From Bacillota bacterium (GTDB lineage: Bacteria; Bacillota; Clostridia; Christensenellales; SZUA-584): a DNA stretch of 64,000 nucleotides. Made by a program: the position numbers and the translations under genes. The notes under the pieces are model-generated. The model was not told the DNA's origin. It did not search any database and was given only the letters and a program-made list of their open reading frames with translations. Below, piece after piece: positions 15,310 to 24,442 of this stretch (positions are counted from its first letter, which is position 1; each line of letters opens with the position of its first letter). The stretch is taken from the NCBI GenBank assembly GCA_023410475.1, contig JAEYPS010000025.1, forward strand, positions 186,001-250,000, written 5' to 3'.

Positions 15310-16773
15310 TCAACTCCGGCTCATCGCTCTTATGTATTTTGAAACCTTGGGCGATATTTCTTCCGGCGCCGCTCTCCACTCCCAGTTATCCTTGATCGTC
15401 GAGGGCATATTCATTCGGGCCGACTCGCCAAGATCAAGATAATCCTGCATAGGAATTACGGCTATATCCGCCGCGCTCTGCTGGGCATATCTTATAAGCG
15501 CCTTTGATTTTTTAATAAATATGCCGGATGGCACGTATCTTAAAAACGCGGCCTTTTCCTTTAAAGAGAGCGTCTTATACCATCCTTTGATTGTGTTGTT
15601 GTCATGCGTGCCCGTATATACCACGCAATTATTATTATAGTTACGGGGAAGAAACTCGTTATCCGGCCCCGAGTCAAAAGCGAATTGCAGTATCTTCATG
15701 TTCGGCAAACCCGTCTTTTTTACGAGTTCTCTTACGCTTTCGCCGAGGTCTCCAAGGTCTTCAACGATTATATTCATGTCCGTAAGGCACAGAGAATCGA
15801 TAAAGCGCATGCCTTCGCCTTTGCGCCACTCCCCTGTCGTTGCGTCTTCGCCGGAATAAGGGATAGCGAAATAGCTGTCAAATGCCCGGAAGTGGTCTAT
15901 ACGCAGTATGTCACACTGTTTAAAGCAATGCGTAACTCTTCTGCGCCACCATTCGTAATCATCCTTTCGCATATTTTCATAGTCATAAAGCGGATTTCCC
16001 CATAGCTGTCCTTTGTCCGAAAACGCGTCGGGAGGAACGCCGGCGACGTTTTTTGGGACGAGGTTTTCGTCGAGCTCAAACAACCCGGGCTCGGCCCATA
16101 CATCTGCGCTGTCGTAGGCCACGTAAAAAGCTATATCGCCTATTACGCTTATTCCCCGATTGTTTGCGTACTGCTTTAAAGTGTCCATCTGCCTGTAAAA
16201 CCAAAACTGCGTTATCTTATAAAAATCTATCAAAGCGCGGTTGTCGTTTGAAAAGCTTGCCAACAGCGCTTCATCCCTTAAGCGGTATCCTTGCCCCCAT
16301 TTATCAAGCCCCAGCATGCCGTGATGCTCTTTTACAGCCATAAACAGCGCGAAATCATCGAGCCAGAAGCTGTTTTGGGCGCAAAACGCGGTATAGCCAG
16401 GATCGGCCCTGTCAAACGACTTTACGGCTTTTTTCAGTACGTTTGCGCGGTTAGCGTATACTTTCGCGTAATCGACCCTGCTTTTATCCTGTTCCCAGTC
16501 TATATGCCTGAAATCATCTGCCTTAAGATACCCCTGGCTTTGTAAAATATCGAGATCGATAAAAAATATGTTCCCTGCGAACGCGGATGCGGACTGATAC
16601 GGAGAGTTGGCAAAACCTGTCATGCCAAGCGGCAGCATCTGCCAATATTTTTGGCCCGCATCGCAAAGAAAATCAACGAAGCGAAACGCTTCTTCCCCGA
16701 ACGTGCCTATCCCGTATTTTGAGGGTAAAGAGGATATATGCATCAATATTCCGCTGCCGCGTACATACCTCAT
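15310..16773 (-). CDS. malQ: 4-alpha-glucanotransferase (amylomaltase, GH77)
   Basis: A 487-residue cytoplasmic GH77 enzyme that disproportionates malto-oligosaccharides, releasing glucose and lengthening chains for the phosphorylase. Catalytic residues are Asp293 (RIDHFRAFD), Glu338 (IIVEDLG) and Asp391 (TGTHDNNT). The N-terminus (RGSGILMHISSLPSKYGIGT) and SPYQSASAFAGN are diagnostic. Length is normal for the bacterial enzyme. The ATG lies three bases after the phosphorylase stop, so translation is probably coupled. Together with the phosphorylase and the GH13 enzyme it completes an intracellular maltodextrin pathway. Confidence 0.96.
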   Translation of the reverse strand: MRYVRGSGILMHISSLPSKYGIGTFGEEAFRFVDFLCDAGQKYWQMLPLGMTGFANSPYQSASAFAGNIFFIDLDILQSQGYLKADDFRHIDWEQDKSRVDYAKVYANRANVLKKAVKSFDRADPGYTAFCAQNSFWLDDFALFMAVKEHHGMLGLDKWGQGYRLRDEALLASFSNDNRALIDFYKITQFWFYRQMDTLKQYANNRGISVIGDIAFYVAYDSADVWAEPGLFELDENLVPKNVAGVPPDAFSDKGQLWGNPLYDYENMRKDDYEWWRRRVTHCFKQCDILRIDHFRAFDSYFAIPYSGEDATTGEWRKGEGMRFIDSLCLTDMNIIVEDLGDLGESVRELVKKTGLPNMKILQFAFDSGPDNEFLPRNYNNNCVVYTGTHDNNTIKGWYKTLSLKEKAAFLRYVPSGIFIKKSKALIRYAQQSAADIAVIPMQDYLDLGESARMNMPSTIKDNWEWRAAPEEISPKVSKYIRAMSRS

Positions 16774-16776
16774 ATC

Positions 16777-19017
16777 TTACACGCTTTCTATGCTCCAGAT
16801 TTCTTTCGCGTATCTTTCTATCGTCAAGTCGCTGGAGAAAAATCCCGACCCCGCGATATTACTCATCGCTTTTGACGCGAACGCAGACCTTTGTTGATAA
16901 TCGCGCGATATGTTAAGTTTAGCTTCTATGTAGCATTTAAGGTCCGCAAGCACCATATAGCGGTCGTTTTCCTCAACGATAGAATTATAGATGTCCCTGA
17001 AATGCCCCGTGCCGTTATCATCAAGCGCGCCGTCCGTCAATGTGTCCACGACGCGCCTTAAATCAGGTTCGCCGTTCAAAACGTCTTTGCTGTTATACGT
17101 TTGCTTTCTGCTTTGCGCCTGCTGCTTATCCATGCCGAATATGTAGTTGTTCTCTAATCCGGCGCGGCTTACTATTTCTATATTCGCTCCGTCCATCGTT
17201 CCAAGGGTGACCGCTCCGTTCATCATCAGCTTCATGTTTCCAGTGCCCGACGCCTCGGTGCCGGCGAGCGATATCTGTTCCGAGACATCTGCGGCGGGTA
17301 TTATCAGCTCTGCTAAGGAAACATTATAATTCGGTATGAATACGACATTGATAAACCTTCTTGCTTCGGCGTCGGCGCTTATCAGCTTCGCCGTTTCGTT
17401 TATCAGCTTGATTATGCCTTTCGCCCTGTAATAGCTGCCCGCAGCCTTCGCGCCGAACAAATAAGTCACCGGGAAGAAGCCTTTGACAGAGCCGTCCTTG
17501 ATGCCAAAATACAGGTATAGTATTGACAGCACATTCATAAGCTGCCGTTTATATTCGTGAAGGCGTTTTATCTGCACGTCAAAAATCGAATCCGCTTCAA
17601 GCCTAAAGCCTTTCTTTTTCCGTAGATATTCCGCAAGCCTCACTTTATTGCTTTGCTTTATCTCGTTCAGCCCTGATAAGCTCTGCCCATCATCCGCATA
17701 TACTCTTAGCCTCTCTAATTGTACGGGGTCGGTTATCCAGGATTGCCCTATCCTCTCCTCAATGAAGTCCGCGAGCTGTGGATTCGCAAGCTTGAGCCAT
17801 CTTCTGTGCGTTATACCGTTAGTCTTGTTCTGTATCTTTCCCGGATAAAGATCGTCAAAGGCTTTGAACAGATCTTGCTTTAATATGTTCGTGTGTATTT
17901 CGGAAACGCCGTTGACGCATCCGCATGCGTGCAGGGCGAGCCTTGCCATATTGATGCGGCCGTCCGTTATTATGCTCACATCCTTGCGGTGAGGATTGTC
18001 CGCGAATTTCTGTTTTGTTGCCCGGTCGATCTTTCGGGCGATTTCGGCGATGTCGGGAATCAGCTCGTTTATAAGGCCAATATCCCAGCATTCGAGCGCC
18101 TCGCTCATGACGGTATGGTTCGTATACGCGAAGCTGTCCTTTGCTATATCAAGAGCGCCGTTAAAGCCGACGCCGTATCTTTGTGTCAGCAGGCGTATGA
18201 ACTCGAGCACCGCCAGCACAGGATGAGTATCGTTGAGCTGAAATATATTATACCGAGCAAAACGGCCAAAGTCTTCGCCGTGTGTTTTTACGTATCTTCG
18301 CAGCACGTTTTGCAAGGATGCGGAGCTAAGGAAATATTCCTGCGTTATCCGAAGCTTCTTTCCATCGTCGCCGCTGTCGTCGGGATAAAGTACGTCGCAG
18401 ATGCTCTGGGCGCCGCCGCCCTCGGCCTGCCACAGCCTCAAAAGCCCTATACGGCTGCGGTTATAGCCTATTACCGGCATGTCGTACGCAACCGCCGTCA
18501 CGTCTTTGAACGCGAACGATACTGTTTCCTTTATGTCGCCGCGCCTAACGCTGTCCGGGCCTGCGTGCTTCTGCCAGTCGTCGGGGACCTCTATCTGAAA
18601 ACCGTCGTTTATCTGCTGCCTGAAAAGCCCGTGTTTATATCTTAATCCGTATCCGCACAGCGGCAGTCTCTTCGCGGCAGCTGACTCAAGAAAGCACGCG
18701 GCCAGCCTGCCGAGCCCTCCGCTGCCTAGCGCGATATCTTCCGTGTCTTCAAGGGCGCGTATATCTATCCCTTTTTCTCTCAGTATTTTATTCGTTTCCC
18801 CAAGTATTCCCAAGTTCATCAGGTTGCCGAATATCATTTTTCCCGGAAGGTATTCGAACGAGAGATAATACGCCTGCTTACCTTCAAAAGCCGCATCATT
18901 CTTCCACTGCTCTGAAACGGACTGCATTATAATGCCGGCAAGCTGCTCGTGCAGGGCAAACGGGTCAGGGCTAAAATCATAGTTTCTTATAGCGTCCAAT
19001 ATCTGCTCTTTGTCCAT
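16777..19017 (-). CDS. glgP: Glycogen/maltodextrin phosphorylase (GT35)
   Basis: A 746-residue PLP-dependent phosphorylase that releases glucose 1-phosphate from alpha-1,4-glucans. Diagnostic blocks are YLSFEYLPGKMIFGNLMNLG near the N-terminus, ALGSGGLGRLAACFLES, and the PLP site EASGTGNMKLMMNGAVTLGT. It is shorter than the 790-840 residues common in the family. Part of the difference is a missing stretch between RLWQAEGGGAQ and SICDVLYPDD, where relatives have about 20 extra residues. The gene sits between trmB and malQ in a maltodextrin unit, so a maltodextrin rather than glycogen substrate is more likely; no glycogen synthesis genes are nearby. Confidence 0.94.
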   Translation of the reverse strand: MDKEQILDAIRNYDFSPDPFALHEQLAGIIMQSVSEQWKNDAAFEGKQAYYLSFEYLPGKMIFGNLMNLGILGETNKILREKGIDIRALEDTEDIALGSGGLGRLAACFLESAAAKRLPLCGYGLRYKHGLFRQQINDGFQIEVPDDWQKHAGPDSVRRGDIKETVSFAFKDVTAVAYDMPVIGYNRSRIGLLRLWQAEGGGAQSICDVLYPDDSGDDGKKLRITQEYFLSSASLQNVLRRYVKTHGEDFGRFARYNIFQLNDTHPVLAVLEFIRLLTQRYGVGFNGALDIAKDSFAYTNHTVMSEALECWDIGLINELIPDIAEIARKIDRATKQKFADNPHRKDVSIITDGRINMARLALHACGCVNGVSEIHTNILKQDLFKAFDDLYPGKIQNKTNGITHRRWLKLANPQLADFIEERIGQSWITDPVQLERLRVYADDGQSLSGLNEIKQSNKVRLAEYLRKKKGFRLEADSIFDVQIKRLHEYKRQLMNVLSILYLYFGIKDGSVKGFFPVTYLFGAKAAGSYYRAKGIIKLINETAKLISADAEARRFINVVFIPNYNVSLAELIIPAADVSEQISLAGTEASGTGNMKLMMNGAVTLGTMDGANIEIVSRAGLENNYIFGMDKQQAQSRKQTYNSKDVLNGEPDLRRVVDTLTDGALDDNGTGHFRDIYNSIVEENDRYMVLADLKCYIEAKLNISRDYQQRSAFASKAMSNIAGSGFFSSDLTIERYAKEIWSIESV

Positions 19018-19047
19018 GTCAATCCTCTCCGGTGAATTTGTGCGCTT

Positions 19048-19899
19048 TTAATCCTGATCCGCTCTTTTGGGAAGCCTTTCAGGGTCTATGCCTATCAGAG
19101 CATGGAAACGGTCAGCTGCCCCTGTGTATTGTCCGATATCGGTAATGCTGTCAGGCAGCAAGTTCCTGCTTTTCATTTCGTGCAGGTGTATGATATCGAG
19201 CGTTATTTGGTCTATAGCCATCTCAGTCAGCATCGTATTGTTGGTGATAACGCTTATCTCCTCGATAGCTTCATTTCCCTCGCCGATTATTACACGTTCG
19301 CGGTCGGCTACCACGGTTATCCTTCTTCGGCTCCAAATCCTGCCTAGCTGCTTTGACGGTATGCCATAATAATAGTTAACACCGAAGTCGTACGGTATAG
19401 CGCAAAACGAAAACGTAATGATACTAACGCCTTTTTCGTTAGCGGCCTTTAGGTCTTCCATGAAAAGCCGCGCTTCCTCATACCAGAGGGAGAGGTATAT
19501 TTCCCTCTGCGCGCCTCGGATAAGCGCTCTAATCTGCGCAATCATATTTTCGTAATCGGTTATATTATTTATATAGTTATCGTTTTGCCGGTCTGATTCC
19601 AGACTGTCCAGCGTCTCTTCCATCAGTTGCAGCCGCTCATTGTAAACTTCCTTAAGGTTGCGGAAGAGCTCTTTATACGGCACGGGACTGTACAGATTTG
19701 TACCGTTTTGAACGATGACCTCAATAACGCCCTTGTTTACCATGCGGCTTAATATATCGTAGACCATCGTGCGCGTAACGTTTGCGCGCTTTGCGGTTTC
19801 ATATCCGTTGAGCGGGCTCTTCGTCACAAGCGCGGTATACACTTTTGCCTCGTTTACAGAAAAACCAATATCCCTGAACAATTCATGTATGTCAGTCAT
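19048..19899 (-). CDS. TrmB-family transcriptional regulator
   Basis: A 283-residue TrmB-type regulator. The N-terminal winged helix (about 5-75) reads FSVNEAKVYTALVTKSPLNGYE then RANVTRTMVYDILSRMVNKG; a short coiled segment (about 85-105) precedes the TrmB sugar-sensing domain (about 115-260) with REIYLSLWYEEARLFMEDLK. These proteins control maltodextrin and related genes and respond to sugars. It is the first gene of the unit with glgP and malQ and lies behind a promoter with an internal palindrome, so it probably regulates itself and these enzymes. Confidence 0.88.
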   Translation of the reverse strand: MTDIHELFRDIGFSVNEAKVYTALVTKSPLNGYETAKRANVTRTMVYDILSRMVNKGVIEVIVQNGTNLYSPVPYKELFRNLKEVYNERLQLMEETLDSLESDRQNDNYINNITDYENMIAQIRALIRGAQREIYLSLWYEEARLFMEDLKAANEKGVSIITFSFCAIPYDFGVNYYYGIPSKQLGRIWSRRRITVVADRERVIIGEGNEAIEEISVITNNTMLTEMAIDQITLDIIHLHEMKSRNLLPDSITDIGQYTGAADRFHALIGIDPERLPKRADQD

Positions 19900-19920
19900 G
19901 TTTACTTCCTCGGGTTAGTC

Positions 19921-19934
19921 GTAATATTTATTAC
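19921..19934. promoter_or_regulatory. Palindrome, candidate TrmB operator
   Basis: GTAATA and TATTAC form a perfect 6-base inverted repeat with a 2-base spacer. It lies between the promoter (19955-19984) and the trmB start codon, about 22 bases upstream of the ATG, a position suited to repression. Confidence 0.5.
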
Positions 19935-19954
19935 TACTATAATGCTATGCGGAT

Positions 19955-19984
19955 AATATAATACGACGCTTTAATATTTGTCAA
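19955..19984 (-). promoter_or_regulatory. Promoter of trmB-glgP-malQ
   Basis: TTGACA (19984-19979) on the minus strand is followed after 18 bases by TATATT (19960-19955). AT-rich surroundings leave the exact -10 box open by one or two bases. Confidence 0.6.
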
Positions 19985-20015
19985 TAAGAAACGCTTTAAT
20001 TAAGTATATATAGCA

Positions 20016-21125
20016 TCACCGTTGGAAGATCCTGCTTTCAGTCTCCTTATCAAAAAGATATATACTGTCAATATCGATCACAAGCTCTACCTTAGCTCCC
20101 GATTTAAGGCCGGCGGTAGAAGCTACCCGCGCGGTTACATCGCCATCTCCCATATTGAAATGAAGATACGTCTCGGCTCCCATCAGTTCGGCAACTTCTA
20201 TTGAGGTCTTCAGTTCGTACCCGTTTGTTACGCCCGCGCACGACGACGCAGTATATATATGCTCAGGGCGTATGCCGAGAATTACTGTTTTTCCATTATA
20301 CCGCTCCAGCGCGCCCGCTTCTCCCGGCGGCACCGTCAGGCTCATGCCCGCAGTTTTTAAGGTGTATTCCCTGCCTTCTTTCGTAACGGCCGCGTCCAAA
20401 AAGTTCATCTTGGGCGTTCCTATAAACCCGGCCACAAAAACATTAAGAGGATTCTCGTACAATTCGCGGGGACTGTCGGCCTGCTGTATCTTACCGTCCT
20501 TCATAACGACTATTTTCGTAGCCATCGTCATCGCTTCGGTCTGGTCGTGCGTCACGTATATGAACGTGGTGCCCAGCTGGTTATGCAGCTTTATTATCTC
20601 AGTCCTCATCTGAGCGCGCAGCTGCGCGTCAAGATTGGAAAGAGGTTCGTCGAGAAGAAACACCTTGGGGTTCCTGATTATCGCTCTGCCGAGCGCTACC
20701 CTCTGACGCTGGCCTCCGCTGAGCGCACGCGGCTTCTTTTTGAGCTGCGAGTCTATATCGAGCTTTTTCGCCACCTCTTCCACACGGCGTTTTATCTCGT
20801 CCTTGGGGAATTTTCTGATCTGAAGGCTGAGAGCTATATTCTGAAACACGCTCATGTGAGGGTAGAGCGCGTAGTTTTGAAACACCATGGCTATGTCCCT
20901 GTTTTTGGGCTCTACGTTGTTGACGAGGCGGCCGTCGATAAAGATCTCACCGCCCGTTATGTCTTCAAGCCCCGCAATCATCCGCAGCGTCGTCGACTTT
21001 CCGCATCCGGAGGGCCCGACGAGCACTATAAACTCGTTATCGCCCGTGTCGAGAGAAAAATCAGAAACAGCCGCTACCCCTTTGTCATATTCCTTATAAA
21101 CGTTTTTCAGAACTACTCTGCCCAC
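20016..21125 (-). CDS. MsmX/UgpC-type sugar ABC transporter ATPase
   Basis: A 369-residue CUT1 ATPase. Walker A is GPSGCGKST (about 37-45), the signature is LSGGQRQRVALGRAI, Walker B is VFLLDEPLSNLDA and the switch histidine is in YVTHDQTEAMT. A C-terminal OB-fold (TOBE) domain begins near residue 240 with PKMNFLDAAV. GTG at 21125 has GGGAGG 8 bases upstream. It is the last gene of the maltodextrin import operon, after both permeases. In Bacillota one such ATPase often serves several importers; here a second copy sits at 29565-30686, so each importer may have its own. Confidence 0.93.
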   Translation of the reverse strand: MGRVVLKNVYKEYDKGVAAVSDFSLDTGDNEFIVLVGPSGCGKSTTLRMIAGLEDITGGEIFIDGRLVNNVEPKNRDIAMVFQNYALYPHMSVFQNIALSLQIRKFPKDEIKRRVEEVAKKLDIDSQLKKKPRALSGGQRQRVALGRAIIRNPKVFLLDEPLSNLDAQLRAQMRTEIIKLHNQLGTTFIYVTHDQTEAMTMATKIVVMKDGKIQQADSPRELYENPLNVFVAGFIGTPKMNFLDAAVTKEGREYTLKTAGMSLTVPPGEAGALERYNGKTVILGIRPEHIYTASSCAGVTNGYELKTSIEVAELMGAETYLHFNMGDGDVTARVASTAGLKSGAKVELVIDIDSIYLFDKETESRIFQR

Positions 21126-21146
21126 AGCATTAACCTCCCTGATTCG

Positions 21147-22022
21147 TCATCCCTTTACAGCGCCGGACGACAGCCCGGAAATAAAGTATCTTTGCAGCAA
21201 GATATATATTATGATTACAGGTATCATTGAAAGGCATGTCATCGCGAATACATATCCCCAATCCGTTCTGTTGTGCGCCTGAAAGAACTGTGTCAGCGCG
21301 ACCGGCATCGTGCGCAGCGCGTCCGACTGCAGTATCTTTTGAGACCAACCGAGCTCCTCAAACGCGAACAGGAAGTTGAATATACTGACCGCCGCGATGG
21401 AAGGAGAAGCCATAGGCAATACCACCCTTCGGTATATAGTGAATATAGTGCCGCCGTCCATATGAATGGCTTCGTCAAGCTCCTTTGGAATATTGTCTAT
21501 AAAGCCTTTTATAAGGAACGTAGAGAATGGCGTTACCCACGCGGTGTAGAACAGTATCACTCCCCAAAGATTATCGATAAGGCCGAATGTAAACGCCAAC
21601 TCAAACTGCGGAACTATCATCGCGAGCCCCGGTATCAGCATCGTCGTGATTATCATTCCGTAAAGAACGTTCCTGCCCGGAAACCTGAACCGCGATATGC
21701 AGTAAGCGAGCATGGAGGATATGAACGCCGACAGCGCAGTCGTAGCCGCCGCGACGTATACCGTATTACCGAGGTACGTAAAGAATTTCTGGCGCGTAAG
21801 AACGTACTCGTAGTTTTCAAACGTCGTCTCCGCGCCGGTCGGCAATATCTGAGGAGGGTATGTAAACGTCATTCCGTTGGGACGAAGCGATGAGGTCAGC
21901 ATATAGACCATAGGTGTAACCATCACCGAAAGCCCAAGTAAAAGAAGCAGATACCTTAGCAGCATCGGGTATGACAGCAGCGCTCTGTTTCTGACGAAGC
22001 TTTGAGTCGTATTGGGTTTCAT
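21147..22022 (-). CDS. Maltodextrin ABC transporter permease (MalG-like)
   Basis: A 291-residue CUT1 permease with about six membrane segments. The EAA loop that docks the ATPase is visible as PKELDEAIHMDGGTIFTIYR. Its start overlaps the stop of the upstream permease gene in an ATGA arrangement, so the two are translationally coupled and should be made in equal amounts. The N-terminus contains TSSLRPNGMTFTYPPQILP, typical of MalG-type subunits, and the C-terminus ends in ISGLSSGAVKG. Confidence 0.93.
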   Translation of the reverse strand: MKPNTTQSFVRNRALLSYPMLLRYLLLLLGLSVMVTPMVYMLTSSLRPNGMTFTYPPQILPTGAETTFENYEYVLTRQKFFTYLGNTVYVAAATTALSAFISSMLAYCISRFRFPGRNVLYGMIITTMLIPGLAMIVPQFELAFTFGLIDNLWGVILFYTAWVTPFSTFLIKGFIDNIPKELDEAIHMDGGTIFTIYRRVVLPMASPSIAAVSIFNFLFAFEELGWSQKILQSDALRTMPVALTQFFQAHNRTDWGYVFAMTCLSMIPVIIIYILLQRYFISGLSSGAVKG

Positions 22023-22942
22023 CTTTTACCCTCCTTTTCCGGCCTGAGCACCCGAAACAGTATGAGCGCCAGCGCGGCTATTATCGCCGTGAGTATGAAC
22101 GAGAGCGCGGCCGAATAGCCCATTTTGCCCGTAGCGTTGAACGTCTGGTGATATATCCATGTAAGAGCGACCTGCGTCTGGTGCGCGGGGTTGCCCCCTG
22201 TTATGACTGCTATCGGAGTATACGTGTTGAATGCGCCTATTATCAGCATAACAAGCGCGAACAGTATAGTACCTCTTATATTAGGCAGCGTTATCCTGAA
22301 AAACTTCTGCGGCCCGTTGAGCCCGTCGAGAGAAGCCGCCTCGTAGTATTCTTTTGGCACGGCTTGAAGCGCGGCCAGAAATATGACCATGTTCCACCCG
22401 ATCCCTTTCCAGATACCGAGCAGCGTCGTCGCCGTTAGCGCCGGCCATCTTGTGCTCAGCCAGCCTACCGGCTCGTCCGACCAATGGAATACGTCCGTAA
22501 TGAGATAGTTAAGAAGCCCGTGGTTGCTGAATATATACCTGAACAGCAGCGCCACCACGACCCACGACGTTATAACGGGAAGATAATACAGCAGCCTGAA
22601 TGTAACGGAAAATTTCTTTATGCCGTTTATCAGCAGCGCGACGAGAAGCCCGATAACTATCTGAACGGGAACGGTTAAAGCTGCGTAGTAGAGCGTGTTC
22701 GTAATGGCTATGCCGGCCGTAGGGTCGGAAAAAACGTCGCTGTAGTTCTTAAGCCCGACGAACTCTGATACCTGGTTATAACCCACCTTCCAGTCGAAAA
22801 AACTCATTATGAACATCTTTATTATCGGATAAAACGTGAACAGGGCGACGACTATAAGCCCGGGCAAAAGCAGCGCGAGCATCCTCACATTGTCTTTTCT
22901 CCGGAAGAAACTCCTGCCGTCGTGAAAAACCCTCATCTTCAT
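22019..22942 (-). CDS. Maltodextrin ABC transporter permease (MalF-like)
   Basis: A 307-residue CUT1 permease of the MalF type with about six membrane segments (first at ALLLPGLIVVALFTFYPIIK). The EAA motif is PKEYYEAASLDGLNGPQKFF. A G-run abuts the first ATG, so the second in-frame ATG (22936) with better spacing may be the real start. It lies 177 bases after the binding-protein gene; that gap holds a strong stem-loop, which may lower permease output relative to the binding protein. Confidence 0.92.
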   Translation of the reverse strand: MKMRVFHDGRSFFRRKDNVRMLALLLPGLIVVALFTFYPIIKMFIMSFFDWKVGYNQVSEFVGLKNYSDVFSDPTAGIAITNTLYYAALTVPVQIVIGLLVALLINGIKKFSVTFRLLYYLPVITSWVVVALLFRYIFSNHGLLNYLITDVFHWSDEPVGWLSTRWPALTATTLLGIWKGIGWNMVIFLAALQAVPKEYYEAASLDGLNGPQKFFRITLPNIRGTILFALVMLIIGAFNTYTPIAVITGGNPAHQTQVALTWIYHQTFNATGKMGYSAALSFILTAIIAALALILFRVLRPEKEGKR

Positions 22943-23078
22943 CCCCCCGTATCACCCCTAAAAGCCTCCTGGCTTTTTTGAAGTCTCCTCACAATCATCA
23001 ACCAGCTTGTCACCAACCCGCCTCACGGCGCAAAGCTGTTTACGGTCAATAAAATCTTTTATATTTGTCATTATGATT

Positions 23079-23110
23079 CTTTGGAAGGGGCAGAGCCGCC
23101 CCCTCCAAAG
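23079..23110 (-). other. Intercistronic stem-loop after maltodextrin binding-protein gene
   Basis: CTTTGGA (23079-23085) pairs with TCCAAAG (23104-23110), and an inner GGGG/CCCC stem continues it. It begins 9 bases after the stop of the binding-protein gene. No U-run follows in the direction of transcription. Confidence 0.7.
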
Positions 23111-23119
23111 CAACACACC

Positions 23120-24442
23120 TCAGCCTTTTATCAGCGCGTCTATCTCGGCTGCGGCTTCGTTCATAGCAGTCTGCACGTCTTTCTGTCCGGTAATAGCTTC
23201 AGCTACCTTTGTCGCTATAACGTTTTCCATATCGCCCCATTTGGGAGTTACCGGCCTCGCTTTGGCGGACTTCAATGCTTCGGCGAAAACCGGAAGCAGC
23301 GGCATCGCTTCGATAACTTCAGGGTCGGCTATGGCCTCGAGGTTGACGGGCATCTGTCCTACCTTTGCCATTGCGGACTGCGCTTCCTTACCAGCCATAA
23401 ACTTGATGAATTTCCATGCGGCTTCCTGACGGGCGGCGTCCGAGGTCTTGAACATCATGAAATCTTCTCCGCCGAGAACTCCTACCGAACCCGTGGAACC
23501 TGCAGGCATCTGCACCGCGCCATAGTTTATACCGGCGGATTCGAGCGCCGTAGCGCGCCACGGTCCGTCGATCTCCATGGCGTAGTGTCCCGCGGCCCAG
23601 CCGTCAGTATCTCCGAGCGCGCCCGGGTCCAGCGTCGGCCCGGTAAGCGACTTTTCTTTATAAAGGTCCGCGAGCTTCTGTATAGCGGCTACAGCGGCGG
23701 GTCCGTTTATATACCCCTCGGCCGTGCTGTAATCAGGCGCGAGCACGTCTCCGCCGTTACTCCATATATACTGCCCCACGTTCCATACGCCCGTCCAGGC
23801 TTCCACGAAGCCCACCTTGTTCTTGCCGCTCAGTTTCTTCGCTGCCTCCCACATCTCGTCCTGTGTTTTGGGAACAGCTATCCCTGCCGCGTCAAACATA
23901 TCCTTGTTGTAAAAGAGTATTTTTGTATTGGTGTTCGCCGCAAGGCCGTAGAATTTATCTCCCATCTTGTTACTGCTGTTAGGCGCGTCTAGCACACCCG
24001 CGGCTATTTGCGCATAGTCGGGCAGCGAGCTCATTTCAAACAGCACGTTAAGGCTCTGGAACTGAGGGACAAACCCTATGTCTCCCCTGAGCACGTCAGG
24101 AAGCATGCCGGTTGTAGCCCCTGCCACAACGTTCTCTTTCAGCGCCTGCCATTCAAGATATACATGGTTTACCTTTATGCCGCTGTTCTGTGCTTCAAAC
24201 TGCGCTATAAGCTGTTCGAGCACGTCTATCTGGCCCGCTCCGGCATCGTAATTGTGCCAGAACTGTATCGTTACCTCCCCGGCCGGCTCTTCAGGAGCGG
24301 CCTGTGACTGCTGCACCTTAGGTTCAGTCGCGGCAGGGCTCGGAGTCTCGGGCGCAGGCTGCTGACAGCCTGCAAAAGCTACGGTAAAAAGCAATGCAAG
24401 AAGGATCGGGATTACTTTAATACCAACACCTTTCTTCATCAT
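23120..24442 (-). CDS. Maltodextrin ABC transporter substrate-binding lipoprotein
   Basis: A 440-residue MalE-type extracellular binding protein (family 1). The signal peptide ends in the lipobox FAGC with Cys26, then a Pro/Ala/Glu-rich linker. The mature part starts EVTIQFWHNYDAGAGQIDVLEQ and contains NTKILFYNKDMFDAAGI and YAMEIDGPWRATALE, typical of maltose/maltodextrin binders. Its ATG overlaps the stop of the GH13 gene (ATGA). Context with GH13, MalQ and phosphorylase supports malto-oligosaccharides as ligand. Confidence 0.92.
   Translation of the reverse strand: MMKKGVGIKVIPILLALLFTVAFAGCQQPAPETPSPAATEPKVQQSQAAPEEPAGEVTIQFWHNYDAGAGQIDVLEQLIAQFEAQNSGIKVNHVYLEWQALKENVVAGATTGMLPDVLRGDIGFVPQFQSLNVLFEMSSLPDYAQIAAGVLDAPNSSNKMGDKFYGLAANTNTKILFYNKDMFDAAGIAVPKTQDEMWEAAKKLSGKNKVGFVEAWTGVWNVGQYIWSNGGDVLAPDYSTAEGYINGPAAVAAIQKLADLYKEKSLTGPTLDPGALGDTDGWAAGHYAMEIDGPWRATALESAGINYGAVQMPAGSTGSVGVLGGEDFMMFKTSDAARQEAAWKFIKFMAGKEAQSAMAKVGQMPVNLEAIADPEVIEAMPLLPVFAEALKSAKARPVTPKWGDMENVIATKVAEAITGQKDVQTAMNEAAAEIDALIKG

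Noticed and set aside
17893..18645. 250-codon plus-strand open frame inside the phosphorylase gene
   Set aside because: Antisense of conserved GT35 motifs; no ribosome site and no homology that I recognise.
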